64,000 nt of DNA from Zygaena filipendulae (Eukaryota > Arthropoda > Insecta > Lepidoptera > Zygaenidae). Below the pieces are notes generated by a model. It did not search any database. It saw only the letters and a list, made by a program, of their open reading frames with translations, and had not been told where the DNA came from. Made by a program: the position numbers and the translations under genes. The stretch's first letter is position 1. Each line of letters starts with the position of its first letter. This document shows positions 22,916-34,954 of the stretch, piece by piece. Where the stretch lies: NCBI GenBank assembly GCA_907165275.2, contig OU015655.1, positions 5,840,501 to 5,904,500 on the forward strand. Direction: 5' to 3'.

Positions 22916-23287
22916 ACTTTTGGATGGTACTGAAGTTAATTTCGATCGATATTACCTATAGAGTTTGGTAGGTATAACAATAATTACTTTATCAAATACG
23001 TATAATAAATTGATTTACATACAGACTTATTAGAAATAATTACTATAACTAGATAGTTACCTAGAATAAAACAAAAGTGTAAAATTCAATTACCTTAGTG
23101 AAAAACGCCCAAATTTCATTGTGCATTGATTTACAAAAGGTGTACCAAGCTGTTGAAAATTTTAACAGATTGATACACTTCTAATCTGGGGGCACGGCAG
23201 TGCCCCCGCCAAGTCGAGCAATATCTTACTTTTCTATTACACCGATCATGTCATAGAAAACTAAGATACCTACCTCCTGGTAGCCTT

Positions 23288-23645
23288 TTTTTATATGTCA
23301 TAGAGGGCAAACGGGCAAGTGGTACACCTGATGGTAAGTGATTACCGCCGCCCATAGACATATGCAACACCAGAAAGCTTGCTGGTGCGTTGCCGACCTG
23401 GAATGGGAATGGGAACTGGCTTTTAAGTGGGACTGCCGGAACACACCGTTAGGTGCTTGGCGACAGATTTGCAACTTGAAGGTGGTAGCTAGCCAGCCGG
23501 GCACTAGAGAGCGCCCTACCACCATGCTATGGTTTCCTTACGATGTTTTCCTTCACCGACAGCCCAAGCTCATTGTTAGGGTTTGAACCTACGCCTTGCG
23601 GCGTTTGATCCAAACACACCAACCACTGAGCTATCATCGCTGTAA
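23288..23645 (-). repeat. tRNA-headed SINE, about 355 bp
   Basis: Read on the minus strand, the head AGCGATGATAGCTCAGTGGT, TGGTGTG carries a good pol III A-box-like segment (TAGCTCAGTGGTTGG). About 35 bp on is a B-box-like segment, GGTTCAAACCC. The body follows and ends ATGGGCGGCGGTAATCACTT, ACCATCAGGTG, then CCCGTTTGCC and an A-rich tail near 23290. The ATGGGCGGCGG...CATCAGGTG block is a well-known lepidopteran repeat motif. Plus- and minus-strand reading frames in it are by-products. Confidence 0.75.
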
Positions 23646-23760
23646 GAGCCTGGAAGAGATCACTTGATTGTGATAAGGCCGCCCTTTCGATCCTCTAATA
23701 CTCTCTGTTTTATAAGTTTTTAGTTTGTGGTGCTCAATAAAGTGTTTTTCATTCATTCAA
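23646..23760 (+). repeat. LINE-like 3' tail abutting the SINE
   Basis: GAGATCACTTGATTGTGATA, AGGCCGCCCTTTCGATCCTC, ending TTTGTGGTGCTCAATAAAGT followed by T-rich sequence and ATTCATTCA. It resembles the 3' end of common lepidopteran non-LTR elements (GATAAGGCCGCC...CAATAAAG). 5'-truncated. The exact family is not certain. Confidence 0.55.
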
Positions 23761-23978
23761 GTATGGATAAAATATTAGAGGTCTACCTACCCGCAATCTT
23801 CAATATACATAAGAACGAAATTACCATACAAAACTTCGCATATTCTATGCTTGTTAGAGATAGGTACATAAATGTTTGTATTAAGCTAGTATTGATCTAA
23901 GGTGTTTAAGTGCATAGGTACTGAGAGCAAGGTGGCACAGTTGTACCTACTGTGGTAGGGCCCCGGCACCGCTCATTA

Positions 23979-24280
23979 TCAGTCGCGCACGGAGCCTAAT
24001 CACTTTCGTTGCAACCCCACGAAGGAGGTCGCGATTGCGGCGCGCTATCACGCACTCGCGTCTCGGTCTCGCCAGTCGGCAGTCGGCACCGCGACCGCCC
24101 CGTCCGCGTCAGCATCGGGCGTTGTCCGTCCGCGACCAGCGCTCAGCGACCTTAGCGTAGTATCAGCCGCGCAGTGGTTGCGCGCAGGCGTGCGCGATGA
24201 CGACAGCGCAACGACGGCCGCTCGCGGCGCGCCGCCACTGAGCGCCCGCCGCACGCCGCGACACCCGGCAGCAGCCGGGA
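23979..24280 (+). promoter_or_regulatory. GC-rich promoter and 5' leader of the plus-strand gene
   Basis: A sharp rise in GC over about 300 bp in an AT-rich region. TCAGT at 23979-23983 (ATTATCAGTCGCG) matches the arthropod initiator, and no TATA box is visible 25-30 bp upstream, as expected of an initiator-type promoter. The leader contains at least one short upstream ORF (24197-24241, 14 codons plus stop) before the proposed start codon at 24281. Confidence 0.55.
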
Positions 24281-24331
24281 ATGGAGGCCTGCTGCGCGAT
24301 CAGAGCTGCCGAGGACCTAGTGGGCGACCAG
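24281..24331 (+). CDS. First coding exon of an unidentified plus-strand gene
   Basis: ATG in the context GGGAATGG opens MEACCAIRAAEDLVGDQ (17 codons), ending at CAG before the donor GTACGC. It sits at the end of the GC-rich leader and has strongly coding-like composition. It joins in phase 0 to the exon at 26543-26614. No domain can be called from 41 residues and I do not recognise the protein. The long downstream intron with GC-rich islands is typical of developmental or signalling genes, which is only a hint. Confidence 0.55.
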
Positions 24332-26542
24332 GTACGCTGACCTGCATCTAACTACCCAACCGATGTGCTAATGCGACACTGTTCAGTGTTTACACCTTCA
24401 GTTGAACTCGACTTTGGTTTCGGTAGTGTGCCGTCGCGACGTGCCGATTTTGTAATTGTACAATTTTGCATGTTTCTGTGATATCCTACGATTCTTCAGT
24501 TTCTGTGACGTATGTATGATGGTATTTTGTGGCAAACGTTCTCAAACGTCTTTACCGTGTGACTCTATTGTAGAAAGTGGAATTACCGAATGCCTTTAAG
24601 CTGTTGAATACCAAATATACGAGTATTCTGCCGTTGTAGTACAAATCTTTTTAATTACGTTACTCTAGTTACTTTTTTTATAAATGAAATATTGTTTATA
24701 TTAATAATCTCTACAATTTTGAATATATCCTAATGTTCGATGTTAGTTATCCATAATCAAATATTTTATAATATTATAATAGAAATATTTACGTAAATAA
24801 ATACAAGTATTTCGATTACCCAAGCTGTCTGGGGGACCCAAATTATGCGCGACACGGTTTCGCCAAGCGAATCACGAAGGTTTAATCTTAGAATAAATAT
24901 TTTTTTTTGAAGTTGCATTTCGATTGCAATTTGTTTATATTGTATTCATACGTATTTCCATTTCATAAATAAACAAATTTATAATGTTTCTCTTAAAAAT
25001 CGACTAGCTTTCAACAATATTATTTTTATTAATCTTATTCATTTTAAATTACTTAAAGATACATTATCATAAATACCTAAATATGTCACAACAAAGTTTT
25101 ATCGCAAAAAGTACATCAACCTATACTTTAGGCGGACTTTCAAAAGGCTTTGATTTTACGCGCCTAGAAAAGACATCAACGCCGACCGACGGGACATACG
25201 GCGAACGCTTAAATGTAAGTTAAACTTACACTGTCCTACATTCTTTTGTGAGGTTGTCTATAAATTAAGAGATGACGTTATTTTTTAACAACAATTACAA
25301 TTTTTATTAACAAATTATGACATTATTATCTCTAGAAAACATTGAAGATAAAAATGTAGATTATTTAAAAATATCAATGCTTAATTTCAATGCGTCTTTA
25401 AAAATTAAACCTCAATTCAAATAAACTTTACAGGAGTGCTTTTAAAATTAAACTTTAATTTCATTTAATTAAATCTAATAAGTATGACAGTTTTAGTATC
25501 GCCTTGTCAACGAGAAACGGTAGACTTATTTAGGACTGAAAAAAACTAAAATAATATAAATTAATAAACCAATTAATAATTAATTTTATCCCATTGGAAT
25601 CAATCGTTTTCAAATAACCTACAATAATATGTACCTCTTATTGTTTGGGTCTCATTTTATGCGCTTATAAATAAATAAACAATTCTGACATTCCGTCTCA
25701 AATTGACTAAATCGTTTTAATGGATATGAGTGTATAATAATTATGAGAATTTACCATATTATTTCATAGTATTTTTTTAAGATATTTAAGTAAACCACAA
25801 TTAAATCATCCACAAGTTGAATCGCAACTATTTGATGCTTATATTAATTTATAGTTTAATTTTACGTACTTTATAACGCTTTGGTCAATTGTACTGTAAA
25901 GTTATAAATGAATGAGTAAATAAATAAATAATAAATAAATAATAGCTTTAGCATTCCAAATTAATACGAGAAACCATTTTAACTATAAAGATAATAACAT
26001 TAAGACCAATCAGTCGCACTCACAAACGATGCTTTTGGTGCAATGGACGAATGACTAGCTGCCCTCTTAGCCAAGTTGACAATCTATAATCGTTAACGCA
26101 TACGGCATACAAAACTTAGGAACGAATTGTCACGTCATGTGAGGGGCTATTGTTTAACTTTTGTTTCTATCATTTTGCGGTTGCAATCAAAAATATGACC
26201 GTTTTGCGCTTACAATATGCACGTTTTGACACCTACAATATCTTGCAATCAACCAAAATAAACATACTTCCAAAGTTAAAGCTGTCTAAACATCATTAAT
26301 CAATCACAAAACCGCAATTTTTTTTAATGAAACTGAAATATGAGTGCAACAAAATAAAAAGTCAACTAATGAAAAGTCAAGTATAGAGTGACCAAGTAAC
26401 ATAACGATTCGTTCCTTAGTTTTCTATGCGTTAACGATTATAGATTTTAAGGTAGCTGAGCTCTTTAAATATATGCTACTTAATTAAACTATAAAATTAT
26501 TGCGAATTATATTCCCTATAGTGTGTTATATGTGTGTTACAG
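24332..26542 (+). other. Intron 1 of the unidentified gene (2.2 kb)
   Basis: Bounded by GTACGC and TTACAG. AT-rich with no coding signal. It contains the composite repeat at 26080-26446. Confidence 0.5.
26080..26446. repeat. Composite inverted-repeat element
   Basis: The outer ends are inverted copies: CTATAATCGTTAACGCATAC with CTTAGGAACGAATTG at the left, and CGATTCGTTCCTTAGTTTTC with GCGTTAACGATTATAG at the right. Inside is AGGGGCTATTGTTTAACTTT, TGTTTCTATCATTTTGCGGT and more sequence matching the short elements at 50710-50939 and 53841-54072. One element has therefore probably inserted into another. Confidence 0.6.
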
Positions 26543-26614
26543 ATAGTCCCGGACGGCGGTCGCTCTGGCGCTCCGCACACCGCCGGCCTCCTCGACACGT
26601 GGTTTCAGATGCAG
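26543..26614 (+). CDS. Second coding exon of the unidentified plus-strand gene
   Basis: Seventy-two bases between TGTGTTACAG and GTCAGT, GC-rich against an AT-rich background, reading IVPDGGRSGAPHT...LLDTWFQMQ in frame with exon 1. It ends in phase 0. The next exon was not found in the remaining 37 kb, so either it lies outside the window or I missed it. The frame stays open for 20 codons past the donor, so a short read-through product is conceivable. Confidence 0.55.
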
Positions 26615-27064
26615 GTCAGTCGATTATACCCTAATAGTTCTGATTCTGATTTCTTATCATCTCTTTATTTATTTATTAGAAGCATTCACAGAACAGGTAA
26701 CAATCGGCGATTAAAGTAGGTACCTACTAGGTACGTATATAAATAACATGACTTATGACTATTACCGCTGATGTGAGCACAGCATGGTATGCGAAAAGCT
26801 GTTTTTAAATTGATAGGCCGTTTTTGTGACAAACTTAAAATAATTAAGGCCATTACAGAAGTTTTCTATAATATCGTATCTTTTAAGATATTTAATTTAA
26901 AAAGGAGTCCATATAAGAATGAGTAAAATAGGGTCGATTAAATTGTATAATAAGCAAATCGCTCTACGTGGTTTATACCAGACATCGTCTAAATACCTCA
27001 AATAGACGTCTCAGTGGGACAGATAGATACCATATAACGCACATAAATAAGATTTTATTATTTA

Positions 27065-27333
27065 CTAGCTGTGCCCCGTGGTTTCACTCGCGTGAGTTTC
27101 GCAATTCCTGCAGGAACTCCCAAAAAAATTTGTCCAACCGTTTCGGAGAATCACCCGCGTGAGTTTTGGAATTCCTACAGGGCCTATTTTTATTTCTAAA
27201 ATAAAAGAACCTAAGTTACTCCTTATAACATCAGCTATCTGCCAGTGAAAGTCCAGTTAAAATCGGTCCAGCCGTTCCAGAGATTAGCCGGAACAAACAG
27301 ACAGACAGACACACAAACATAAAAAAAAAATAT
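27065..27333 (+). repeat. SINE-like module, CTAGCTGTGCCCCGTGG
   Basis: Head CTAGCTGTGCCCCGTGGTTT, then TTCCTGCAGGAACTCCC (a small palindrome common to the family), TCCAACCGTTTCGGAG, TTATAACATCAGCTATCTG and tail ACAGACAGACAGACACACAA followed by an A run. Full-length-looking. Confidence 0.72.
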
Positions 27334-30089
27334 GTAAGTATATACCGTATATCCTTTCATATGAATTAGTGAAAACCTGTTAATTTGTAATTACAAACAG
27401 ACACTATGTCTAGATTTTATTTTTCTTTATTCAGATCAACAAATAACCGTTAACTATATTTTATTTCTGAGAGGAGGTTTGTATCCAAATTTTCATGTTC
27501 GGTCCTTGCTTGGAGAAGACCTGATGTAGGATCGCAGATTGAATGAAAAGGTCTCTAATGAGTAAAAAAACAATGATATCTATACGATATTTATTAAACG
27601 CGTCTCATTCGATTTTGATCCTTGCATGGTATAATTTAAGAACCACATTAGTAGTTTTCTAATTTCAACAACGAGCAAATGTGAAAACTTAATATTCTAC
27701 ATGCAACATATTATTTTCATGTCTAAGTTACATAAGTACAGTGCAAACGTATGTACGCACAGCAGTGATCCAAGTCAAGTTCCACCCATCACACGTTATG
27801 TGTTCAGTACACAAGTTCATACATAGGTTTGTTCTAATAAAATGGATAATATGATTTAAATAATGTTTAGACCATGACTGATATAGACAGAAAGCTGTAA
27901 AACAAATGGTTATGCGCAGGAATTTAAAATTTTTAAATTTTACTAAACAATGATTATTGTACTCATCAATATTATAAAAATCGACTAAAAAACCGCAACA
28001 TTTGATCTAAAAACAAGCCCGCCCCAAGAAAATGGTTTTTATAGAGGACTATGTGATAAAAATAAGTTTTTAACTCAAATTTATATCACTTTGAAAAAAG
28101 AATAGAGACAAATACTATGAACACAAGGCCTAAGTTTAGACCTGCCCAATCAAATTTTGAATCTATTTATATGTACTTCCAAGTCATTAGTTGGTTGGAA
28201 GGACTTGGCCATGATTTTGAAATCACTGCTTATGTGGACCGTCAGTTTTGGGATTGGAAGTGAATCGTATTTTCACAATATGTTAAGGCTGTTTAGACTA
28301 GTTAAGCTTTACAGCAAAAAGTAGCTAATTGATACATACTTTTTGTTATCAAGTTTATATGCTACAGAAGTTCAAAAGTTAGTACCAAATCTATTTTCCA
28401 TTTCTCTCTATGGACATCTGTTTAAATAGAATAACGAGCGGCGCTAGGGTTTATTTTAATTATTGTATTATCATTGGTGTACCTAACAAAAAAGCTTTGT
28501 GTTGTGATGTCTGTTTTAACTGACATGATTACAGTTTACACGCGTTAGTATCAAATTTATAAAAACGATTTAAGCAAATGTATTGTAATAGAATTTACAC
28601 GGAACATAAAATGGGATATCCTATATAGTTTGTAAGTACAACCATTGTTGGAGCGCACTCACCGTATCGATTATATCGATCATGTTTAATTAATATTATA
28701 CAGCGGACGTTAAGCTCGATCGAGGGGTGATGCGTTTTGACGAGAAATGTTTTGGAATTAGACTTTTTTTATGATAGATACCTACGACCGCCTTAATTGC
28801 GATGACGGCAACGATGAGATAAATTAGTCTTTATGTTTTGGTGTCAGGCTTATCAACTTGAATATCTTGTAATCAAGTAAAAACAAAATGAGAAACATGG
28901 AAAAGATTGACCTACTCCTTGAAGGTATATGGAGAATTTCGTCTAAAGACTGGATCGTCTTTTAGATAGGACTGCCTAGTCTATATACCACCATACAACA
29001 GGATACAGTTAGGTATAAATACTAGGAGGAAAGTGCCCTGGTGGGAAAAATAGTTCAAAAAGGCCGCTTAATATATTTATTTATTCATACAAAACGTTAC
29101 ACTCAAATAAATTTCTTAAATACACATAAATTTCATTTCCAAAGTTAATAGAAAAAATTTTGAAGCCATTCAGTTTAATCACTTTTCTCATTGCAACCCT
29201 AAAGGCTTTACAAGATGGGTACCTAAAGTAGTAAAATACAATTAACAAGAAGCAAAATTAGGTAACCTAAAATGTAAATTAAAACAACCTAACTTGCTTT
29301 CGAGAACTCTGCTTACCTTTAACTCTTTTCGATAATAAAACTTATTTTACTCGTACAATATTCTGTAATATATTTATTAAGATGAAAACTATTTAACAAC
29401 ACTACCCAGTTACACTAAGTTACTACTTATAACATAAAGAAATATGTTTATTTTATAGAGCTTTGATATAGACGTGTCGATATTTGTCTCAACTCTTACC
29501 TCTTATGTTTATGAGGTAAGCCTAATCATAAGGAAATATGACCTACCATCATATAAACAAGACATGACAAGGGTCATGCGCATGCATCGATGACGCACTT
29601 TGTGTACCTTATAGTTAGTAAGGGTCTGAAAGTATAGGCATCATACATATGGATAGAGTTGAATGACTGTGTCGAAATTATAGCAGGTTATTCTGTTACT
29701 TACAACAAAGCATGGGCATGTAGTTTAAATACAAAAAACAACAAATTCAAATACATAAAAAAATAACTAAAACACACGCTTTAAGAGTAGGTAAATTGAA
29801 CTAAAAAGAATTATCTTGGACCAGAGTCCTTGTCAATATCAATCAAACGAGTCACAATTCGATGGGGTTGTGTTGTTTAATTACAGACTCCATAGATATT
29901 TTTCTGCTCCATCAGCTAGCTCTATGCCATAAAAATATTGCATTGTCATCCGAACTATATATACATACAAAGTTTCATTTCGATACGACAATTACAAGTA
30001 ATTAAGTAGTCAAATTGACTTTTAAGATTAATTACTTGTTTCGGTAACAAGTAGTTACGAAAAATCAAGCTGTAACATTACGATTTGAC

Positions 30090-30363
30090 GACCTGATTGG
30101 CGCAATGGTCACCATGCCTGCCCGCTAATCAAGAGGTTCCGGGTTCGATTCCCGGTGGGGGTGGACTTTGTGTGATGAACACAGGGTTCCATTTTCCAGT
30201 CTGGGTGTGTGTTTATATATATGTATAGTATAATATATATGTAATAATATGTGTAGTATATACCACGTTTGCTTGGTTTCCACGACACAAGCTTATAGCT
30301 TAGTGTGGGATCAAGTAGATCTGTGTGTCGTGAAGTGGATTATTATTATTATTATTATTATTA
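30090..30363 (+). repeat. tRNA-derived SINE, intact head
   Basis: Head GACCTGATTGGCGCAATGGT (A-box TGGCGCAATGGT), then AATCAAGAGGTTCCGGGTTCGATTCCCGG (B-box GGTTCGATTCC). The body contains GGGTTCCATTTTCCAGTCTG, ACCACGTTTGCTTGGTTTCC and ACGACACAAGCTTATAGCTT. It ends in an (ATT)n run (30341-30362). The second copy at 53266 lacks the tRNA head and is interrupted by another element. Not a real tRNA gene: no proper acceptor stem, and the body is SINE. Confidence 0.83.
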
Positions 30364-31218
30364 CAATTATTAACAGAGTTTAATTAGAAGCTTATTGTCT
30401 CTACCAAGCTTATACACTGTAAATAATGGATAGAGTTACAAATAATATATTATAAATTAAATAGGTATAGCAAAATCGTGTCAGAAATAATAAAACATTG
30501 CCTATTATATTTTTGTAATATTTTAGACGACTTATCGTCTCTTACTTAAAGAGGCGACCAAGAATAAATAATTTTTTGCGTCTACTTTTCTTGCATTATT
30601 ATTAATGTCGTTTCGAAATTGGTAAGCGGCTGTTATCGGTAATTAGCTAAACCTCACAGAATGAAAATAGCTAACTAAGACGTTTGTAGTGATGTGATAT
30701 ACGTGTACCTAATGTATAATACGAAAGAGTTTGTGAAATAATTCGTTAATTCACAAAACACTGAATAATTTGATTACAAAAAAAGAACAAAAGAAGTCTT
30801 TTGTTGACCGTTCCGTTCGGAACGAACCATAAAATAATATTAAACGCACCATTAGACCAGCGCGCACTGTGACATCGGCCATTGTTCCCTCCACTAGTTT
30901 TGGTGATCGGTAATTTTTTTTATACCCTGGTCCGTATTTTTGTTTATTTTTGACTGACCCCTTCAATTATGAGTAGACGTATGTCTGTAAATTATTTGAT
31001 TATTTACAAATTGAGATCTTATCGTTATATTATTATGTTAGACGAAATCAGAGGCAAGGAAACGTAAGAAGACTTATTAAGAGTATCAGACGGTGGTGTA
31101 GCGTGCCTTGGAGGGGCCCTGTATCAAAATTAGTTGGGGGGCCCAAATAAAGGGTAAAGATTTCTAACGAAAGAAACAAAAATGCTTGCATTAAATGAAA
31201 ATAGACATTTATTTAATA

Positions 31219-31414
31219 CTGGCTGTGCCCCGCAGTTTAACCCGTCGTAATTTCGGAGTTCCCGCGGGAATCCCGGGATAAAAAGTACATATTTCCTTCT
31301 CTGTACCCCTGACAACGTGCATGCCAAATTTTATCCAAATCCGTTCAGCCGTTTTTGTGTGATTGAGTAACAAGCATCCAAACATCCACACTTTCACATT
31401 TATAATATTAGTAC
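31219..31414 (+). repeat. SINE-like module, CTGGCTGTGCCCCGCAG
   Basis: Head CTGGCTGTGCCCCGCAGTTT, TTCGGAGTTCCCGCGGGAAT, GTACCCCTGACAACGTGCAT, TCCGTTCAGCCGTTTTTGTG, end TTTATAATATTAGTACG. Older copy with several differences. Confidence 0.65.
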
Positions 31415-33159
31415 GATAAGTTATCGCTTCCTCCTACAAATTGAGCTAGTCAAACAATTCAAATTAAATATATACTTTTCTTGCCTTTTTTTGGCTAATT
31501 AATTTATTAAATCATCTATATCTGAATACAATTTTTTTTTTTAATTTACTAATTTTTGCTTACACACGTTAGGAGCCTCTACAGCCCAGGGTCCCCGAAT
31601 CATTGATACGGCTGATACGGCGATAGCTACGCCCCTTCGATCAGAGAATCAGCTAGTTAGTAAGTCACAAAAACACAGGTAAATTTTCTGTGCAATATTT
31701 GCACAGACAGACTGACAGACAAGCAGACGATCTGACTCTGTAACCGAGTAGTATCACCAAAGGAGGACTTCTCTATTTTAACGGCCGTCGAGCCTCTACT
31801 AATGTGCTCTACCCACAAAAAAAAAAATATAATAATAATACATGAGCTTTGCAGCTTTTTGATATGCGTCGTTTGTCCGACAGTCAGTCGGTCCTTTAGC
31901 TACAGATCTCCTCGTTTCTGATTTAATCTAACGGGGAGACTATAAGAATAGAGTCTACTCAGCACTGTCGTGGAGCTAATACTATCATAAAAATAAGGAT
32001 TTAAAAGTTCATCCTTCTTCTAAATTATATCACTTGTTGTATGATGATATGATATAACAATAACTCAAATTACCCATAACTCATTTGTAACCGATTATCT
32101 GGTTCACCCTCAATATCGGCCACCATTACACACTCCAATGACTTTACTAAGTTGCGTAAGCTAAATCGTAAATGAGATTCATGCGAAGAGTTGCGGAGCT
32201 CCGCGGGGGAAGGGGTACGTCAGAAGTGAGGGAGGGGAGAGTGGTGTAGTGACAGGATTCACGGTCCAACTGACGAATACAATGATCGTGCTCAATACTT
32301 GATCGATTATGCCATTCGTTTATATAGATGTATGTACATGTAAGTACATAAATTGTGATGTGTACTATCTACATATTATTGTGTATTTCATCTATTGTAA
32401 TAAATAAACGATCGTGGTACAATAATACCGGGGTTGTTCATTGCTGTTTGTACGTAAAAACTAACCATCGACGAAAAGTGTGGCGTGGCGTATAAGTAGC
32501 TTTATTATTTTGGCGCGAAATGCTCTGCCACAAGCCACAACGTGTTGAGAAGAAAGGCACTCTCCATCTCACGCTTCATAGATCTGAAACAATTCAAAAA
32601 AAGTACATTTAAAATTACACGTCCTGGGTATTGATCCAGTGTCATTTCATCAGGAGTCAGGACGTGAAATGCCATAAGTAAGCAAGCACTAAGAACGGGT
32701 ACTAGAAAATTATATCGCTAACCCGTGAAATGGAAATGATTTAAGGTTGTTCTTTAGTTATGGATAAAAAATAAAAGTGAGATTTCAAAGTATTTGACAC
32801 ACTCAGTTCCTATCTGTGATACACTAATGAAAACTATACCTTAATAAAAGGTTTTTGTGGAAATCTGTTATGATTCTACATAAAGTTAGCTTTCAATAAA
32901 TAAATAAAGCTTTTAACCTAATAAATCCCGAGAGTATAATTGAGTAGTGCCTAATAAAAGATTCAAAGATAGACTTGCTCAAAACTAAATATCGCAAAAT
33001 ATAATCATTTTTACAATGTGTTGAGACTCGCTCTCTTCTTAATTTTATTTTTACGTATAATTTAACTAGTGCCTATTATTATACAGGCGTATGAGCTAAA
33101 ACCTTGTTTAAACAGTAGATCCCTGGCTACACTATAAATTCTACTAAGTGCAGACAATC

Positions 33160-33310
33160 TAGGTTAGGGCGACGCGACCCCAAATCGTTGTAGCCGTTTC
33201 TCGTGCGCTGGGTACGAGCGAGCGAGACGGGCGCTGTGACCTAGAGTGTGTAGCAGCAGGTTGGGAATCCGGAAGACACCGAGGGACCGGCTGCTCTGTG
33301 CATTTTTCCA
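33160..33310. promoter_or_regulatory. CpG-rich island in long AT-rich stretch
   Basis: GGGCGACGCGACCCC, GCGCTGGGTACGAGCGAGCG and GGGACCGGCTGCTCTGTG give a local GC peak. No convincing coding frame or TATA box. Candidate enhancer or alternative first exon of the surrounding plus-strand gene. Confidence 0.3.
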
Positions 33311-33930
33311 TTCAATGGAAAGCTCTACGCCTCGAGCTTGTACCGTTCACATTTATTCCTTTTCGGTTTATTTACTTTGATTTAAGGGTTAACGGTTCTA
33401 CGGACACATTTTTAATTTTAAACGTTTTACTATTAGTTGTCTTATTAGAAACAATAAATAGATTTTCTTATGCTACACGAAACTTTCCTTTTTTAAATGG
33501 AACGATTGTTGATAATTGCTATGCAAATATATATATATTAATATAAGTATAATATAAGTTATAACCGAAGTATATACCATAAAGTAAACTTTACGGCTTT
33601 TCTTTTAGGTGTCAGTGTCAATGAAGGGTTAAATGTATATCTATTTATATGAATCGCTGTCTTAAAAACGTAGGTTTACACAATTTTTTTACATGTGGCC
33701 ACATAGCGATCAAAGAATAATAAATAAAATATTGCTTCCGTCCATTTGTGAATTTTATTAAAAAAGGATCTTTGCAGCCAAACTTTTCGTTAAAAATAAG
33801 TAAGATATGTTTGATCGGTAGGAATTAGATGTTTAGTTTCCTGCCACCGACCTTCTTCGTTTACATTCGTATATAAACTATATTTACAATTAGACACAAA
33901 ACTAGAAATTAATATTATTATATTTTGTAG

Positions 33931-34005
33931 TGTGTGCCATCAGCATCACGTCATCAGTCCCCTGGGTCGTCGTAGTGGTCGCATCGGTCGGCTTATTCTT
34001 TCGCG
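33931..34005 (+). other. Candidate 75-nt exon
   Basis: Preceded by TATTTTGTAG and followed by GTAAGAAG, both good splice signals, with raised GC inside. Two of three frames are open, one of them hydrophobic (PWVVVVVASVGLFFR). Phase 0 entry from the exon at 26614 would hit a TAG, so it cannot follow that exon directly. It could be an alternative first exon or non-coding RNA. Weak. Confidence 0.22.
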
Positions 34006-34954
34006 GTAAGAAGTTAGCGAGCAATGCGCGATCGCCGATCGCTTTCTACCCCGAGGCTATGGGCGCCTGGCACTCGCCGCATACCGTGCCTCGAGCATTG
34101 TTGTTGCTGATCGAGATGGTACATGTGGTGATGGTACAAGTACACATTCGTGCTGATTATAACCTAAAACTTTGAAATCCTTTCATATACGTGTATCTAA
34201 ATATGTATGTATACAACATGAAATTAGCGACCCAAACATATAGGTACATATAATGTATATCCTCGGAAAAGAATTACAAAACTGAAGTTGTAGGTACAAT
34301 TATTTCTTTCATAGATTCAATCACCTACCTACGTACCTATATGAATTTATGCTTATTTTAGACAGTTGCTTGTGATGCGACTTTTTGAAAGAAATAAAAT
34401 TGGTGTAAACTTGGAATCTAGTAAGCAAAAAAAATTTATACGTTAAAATTTAAACGGAAAAGGCAACTTAAATCAATGCTGAAATTAAATAAAACTGAAA
34501 GATGTTTTTTTTTTTTTCCTTTTCAAACAATAGACGTAGGCCAATCGAAGGCCAAACAAACATCCCGATTCTTTCATGTGTAGGTATGCGGTTTGTACGA
34601 ATGTATTAACATTAAAAAATGAACTCATAGCATTAGTTAACCTATTAGCTGGATTGTGTTCTTTATTTCACAATAGGTAAATAGTGAACACCAATTGTTT
34701 GGAGATTTTCACATGGAAATAATATATTCAACAAAATAACAATTTTTATTTTCCAACACATACATTATTTTATTAACTTTCCTTCCTAATGTTACTTGAC
34801 TTTATTATTTACTTGGTCTATCTTTTATTGACATATCCAAACGACTTATCGGCTGTTACTCATCATGTTACTATAAAGTAGGTAGGTATGCGTCGTTTTT
34901 AGTACGCTGTCTGTAATACACGAGGATCATACTATATATATACTTAAGATACTA

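Larger units (their letters stand above)
20481..23287. other. Intergenic stretch with scattered repeats
   Basis: Two repeats (22164-22334, 22797-22915) are listed separately. The segment 20740-21030 is slightly GC-richer and open for 77 codons on the plus strand, but without family resemblance. Nothing else supported. Confidence 0.5.
26615..33159. other. Long AT-rich stretch, probably intronic
   Basis: Apart from the repeats at 27065, 30090 and 31219 I see no gene. 28000-29900 is ordinary AT-rich sequence with no repeat family recognised. A GC-richer patch near 32190-32270 (GGAGCTCCGCGGGGGAAGGG, then purine-rich) stands out slightly. Confidence 0.5.

Noticed and set aside
24048..24254. 68-codon minus-strand frame in the GC-rich leader
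   Set aside because: Frames of this length are expected by chance in GC-rich DNA. Its low-complexity Arg/Ala/Asp text has no family resemblance.
30090..30163. tRNA gene
   Set aside because: A- and B-box-like sequences and a TCC-G arm are present, but no full acceptor stem is formed and the sequence continues into a SINE body found again at 53266.
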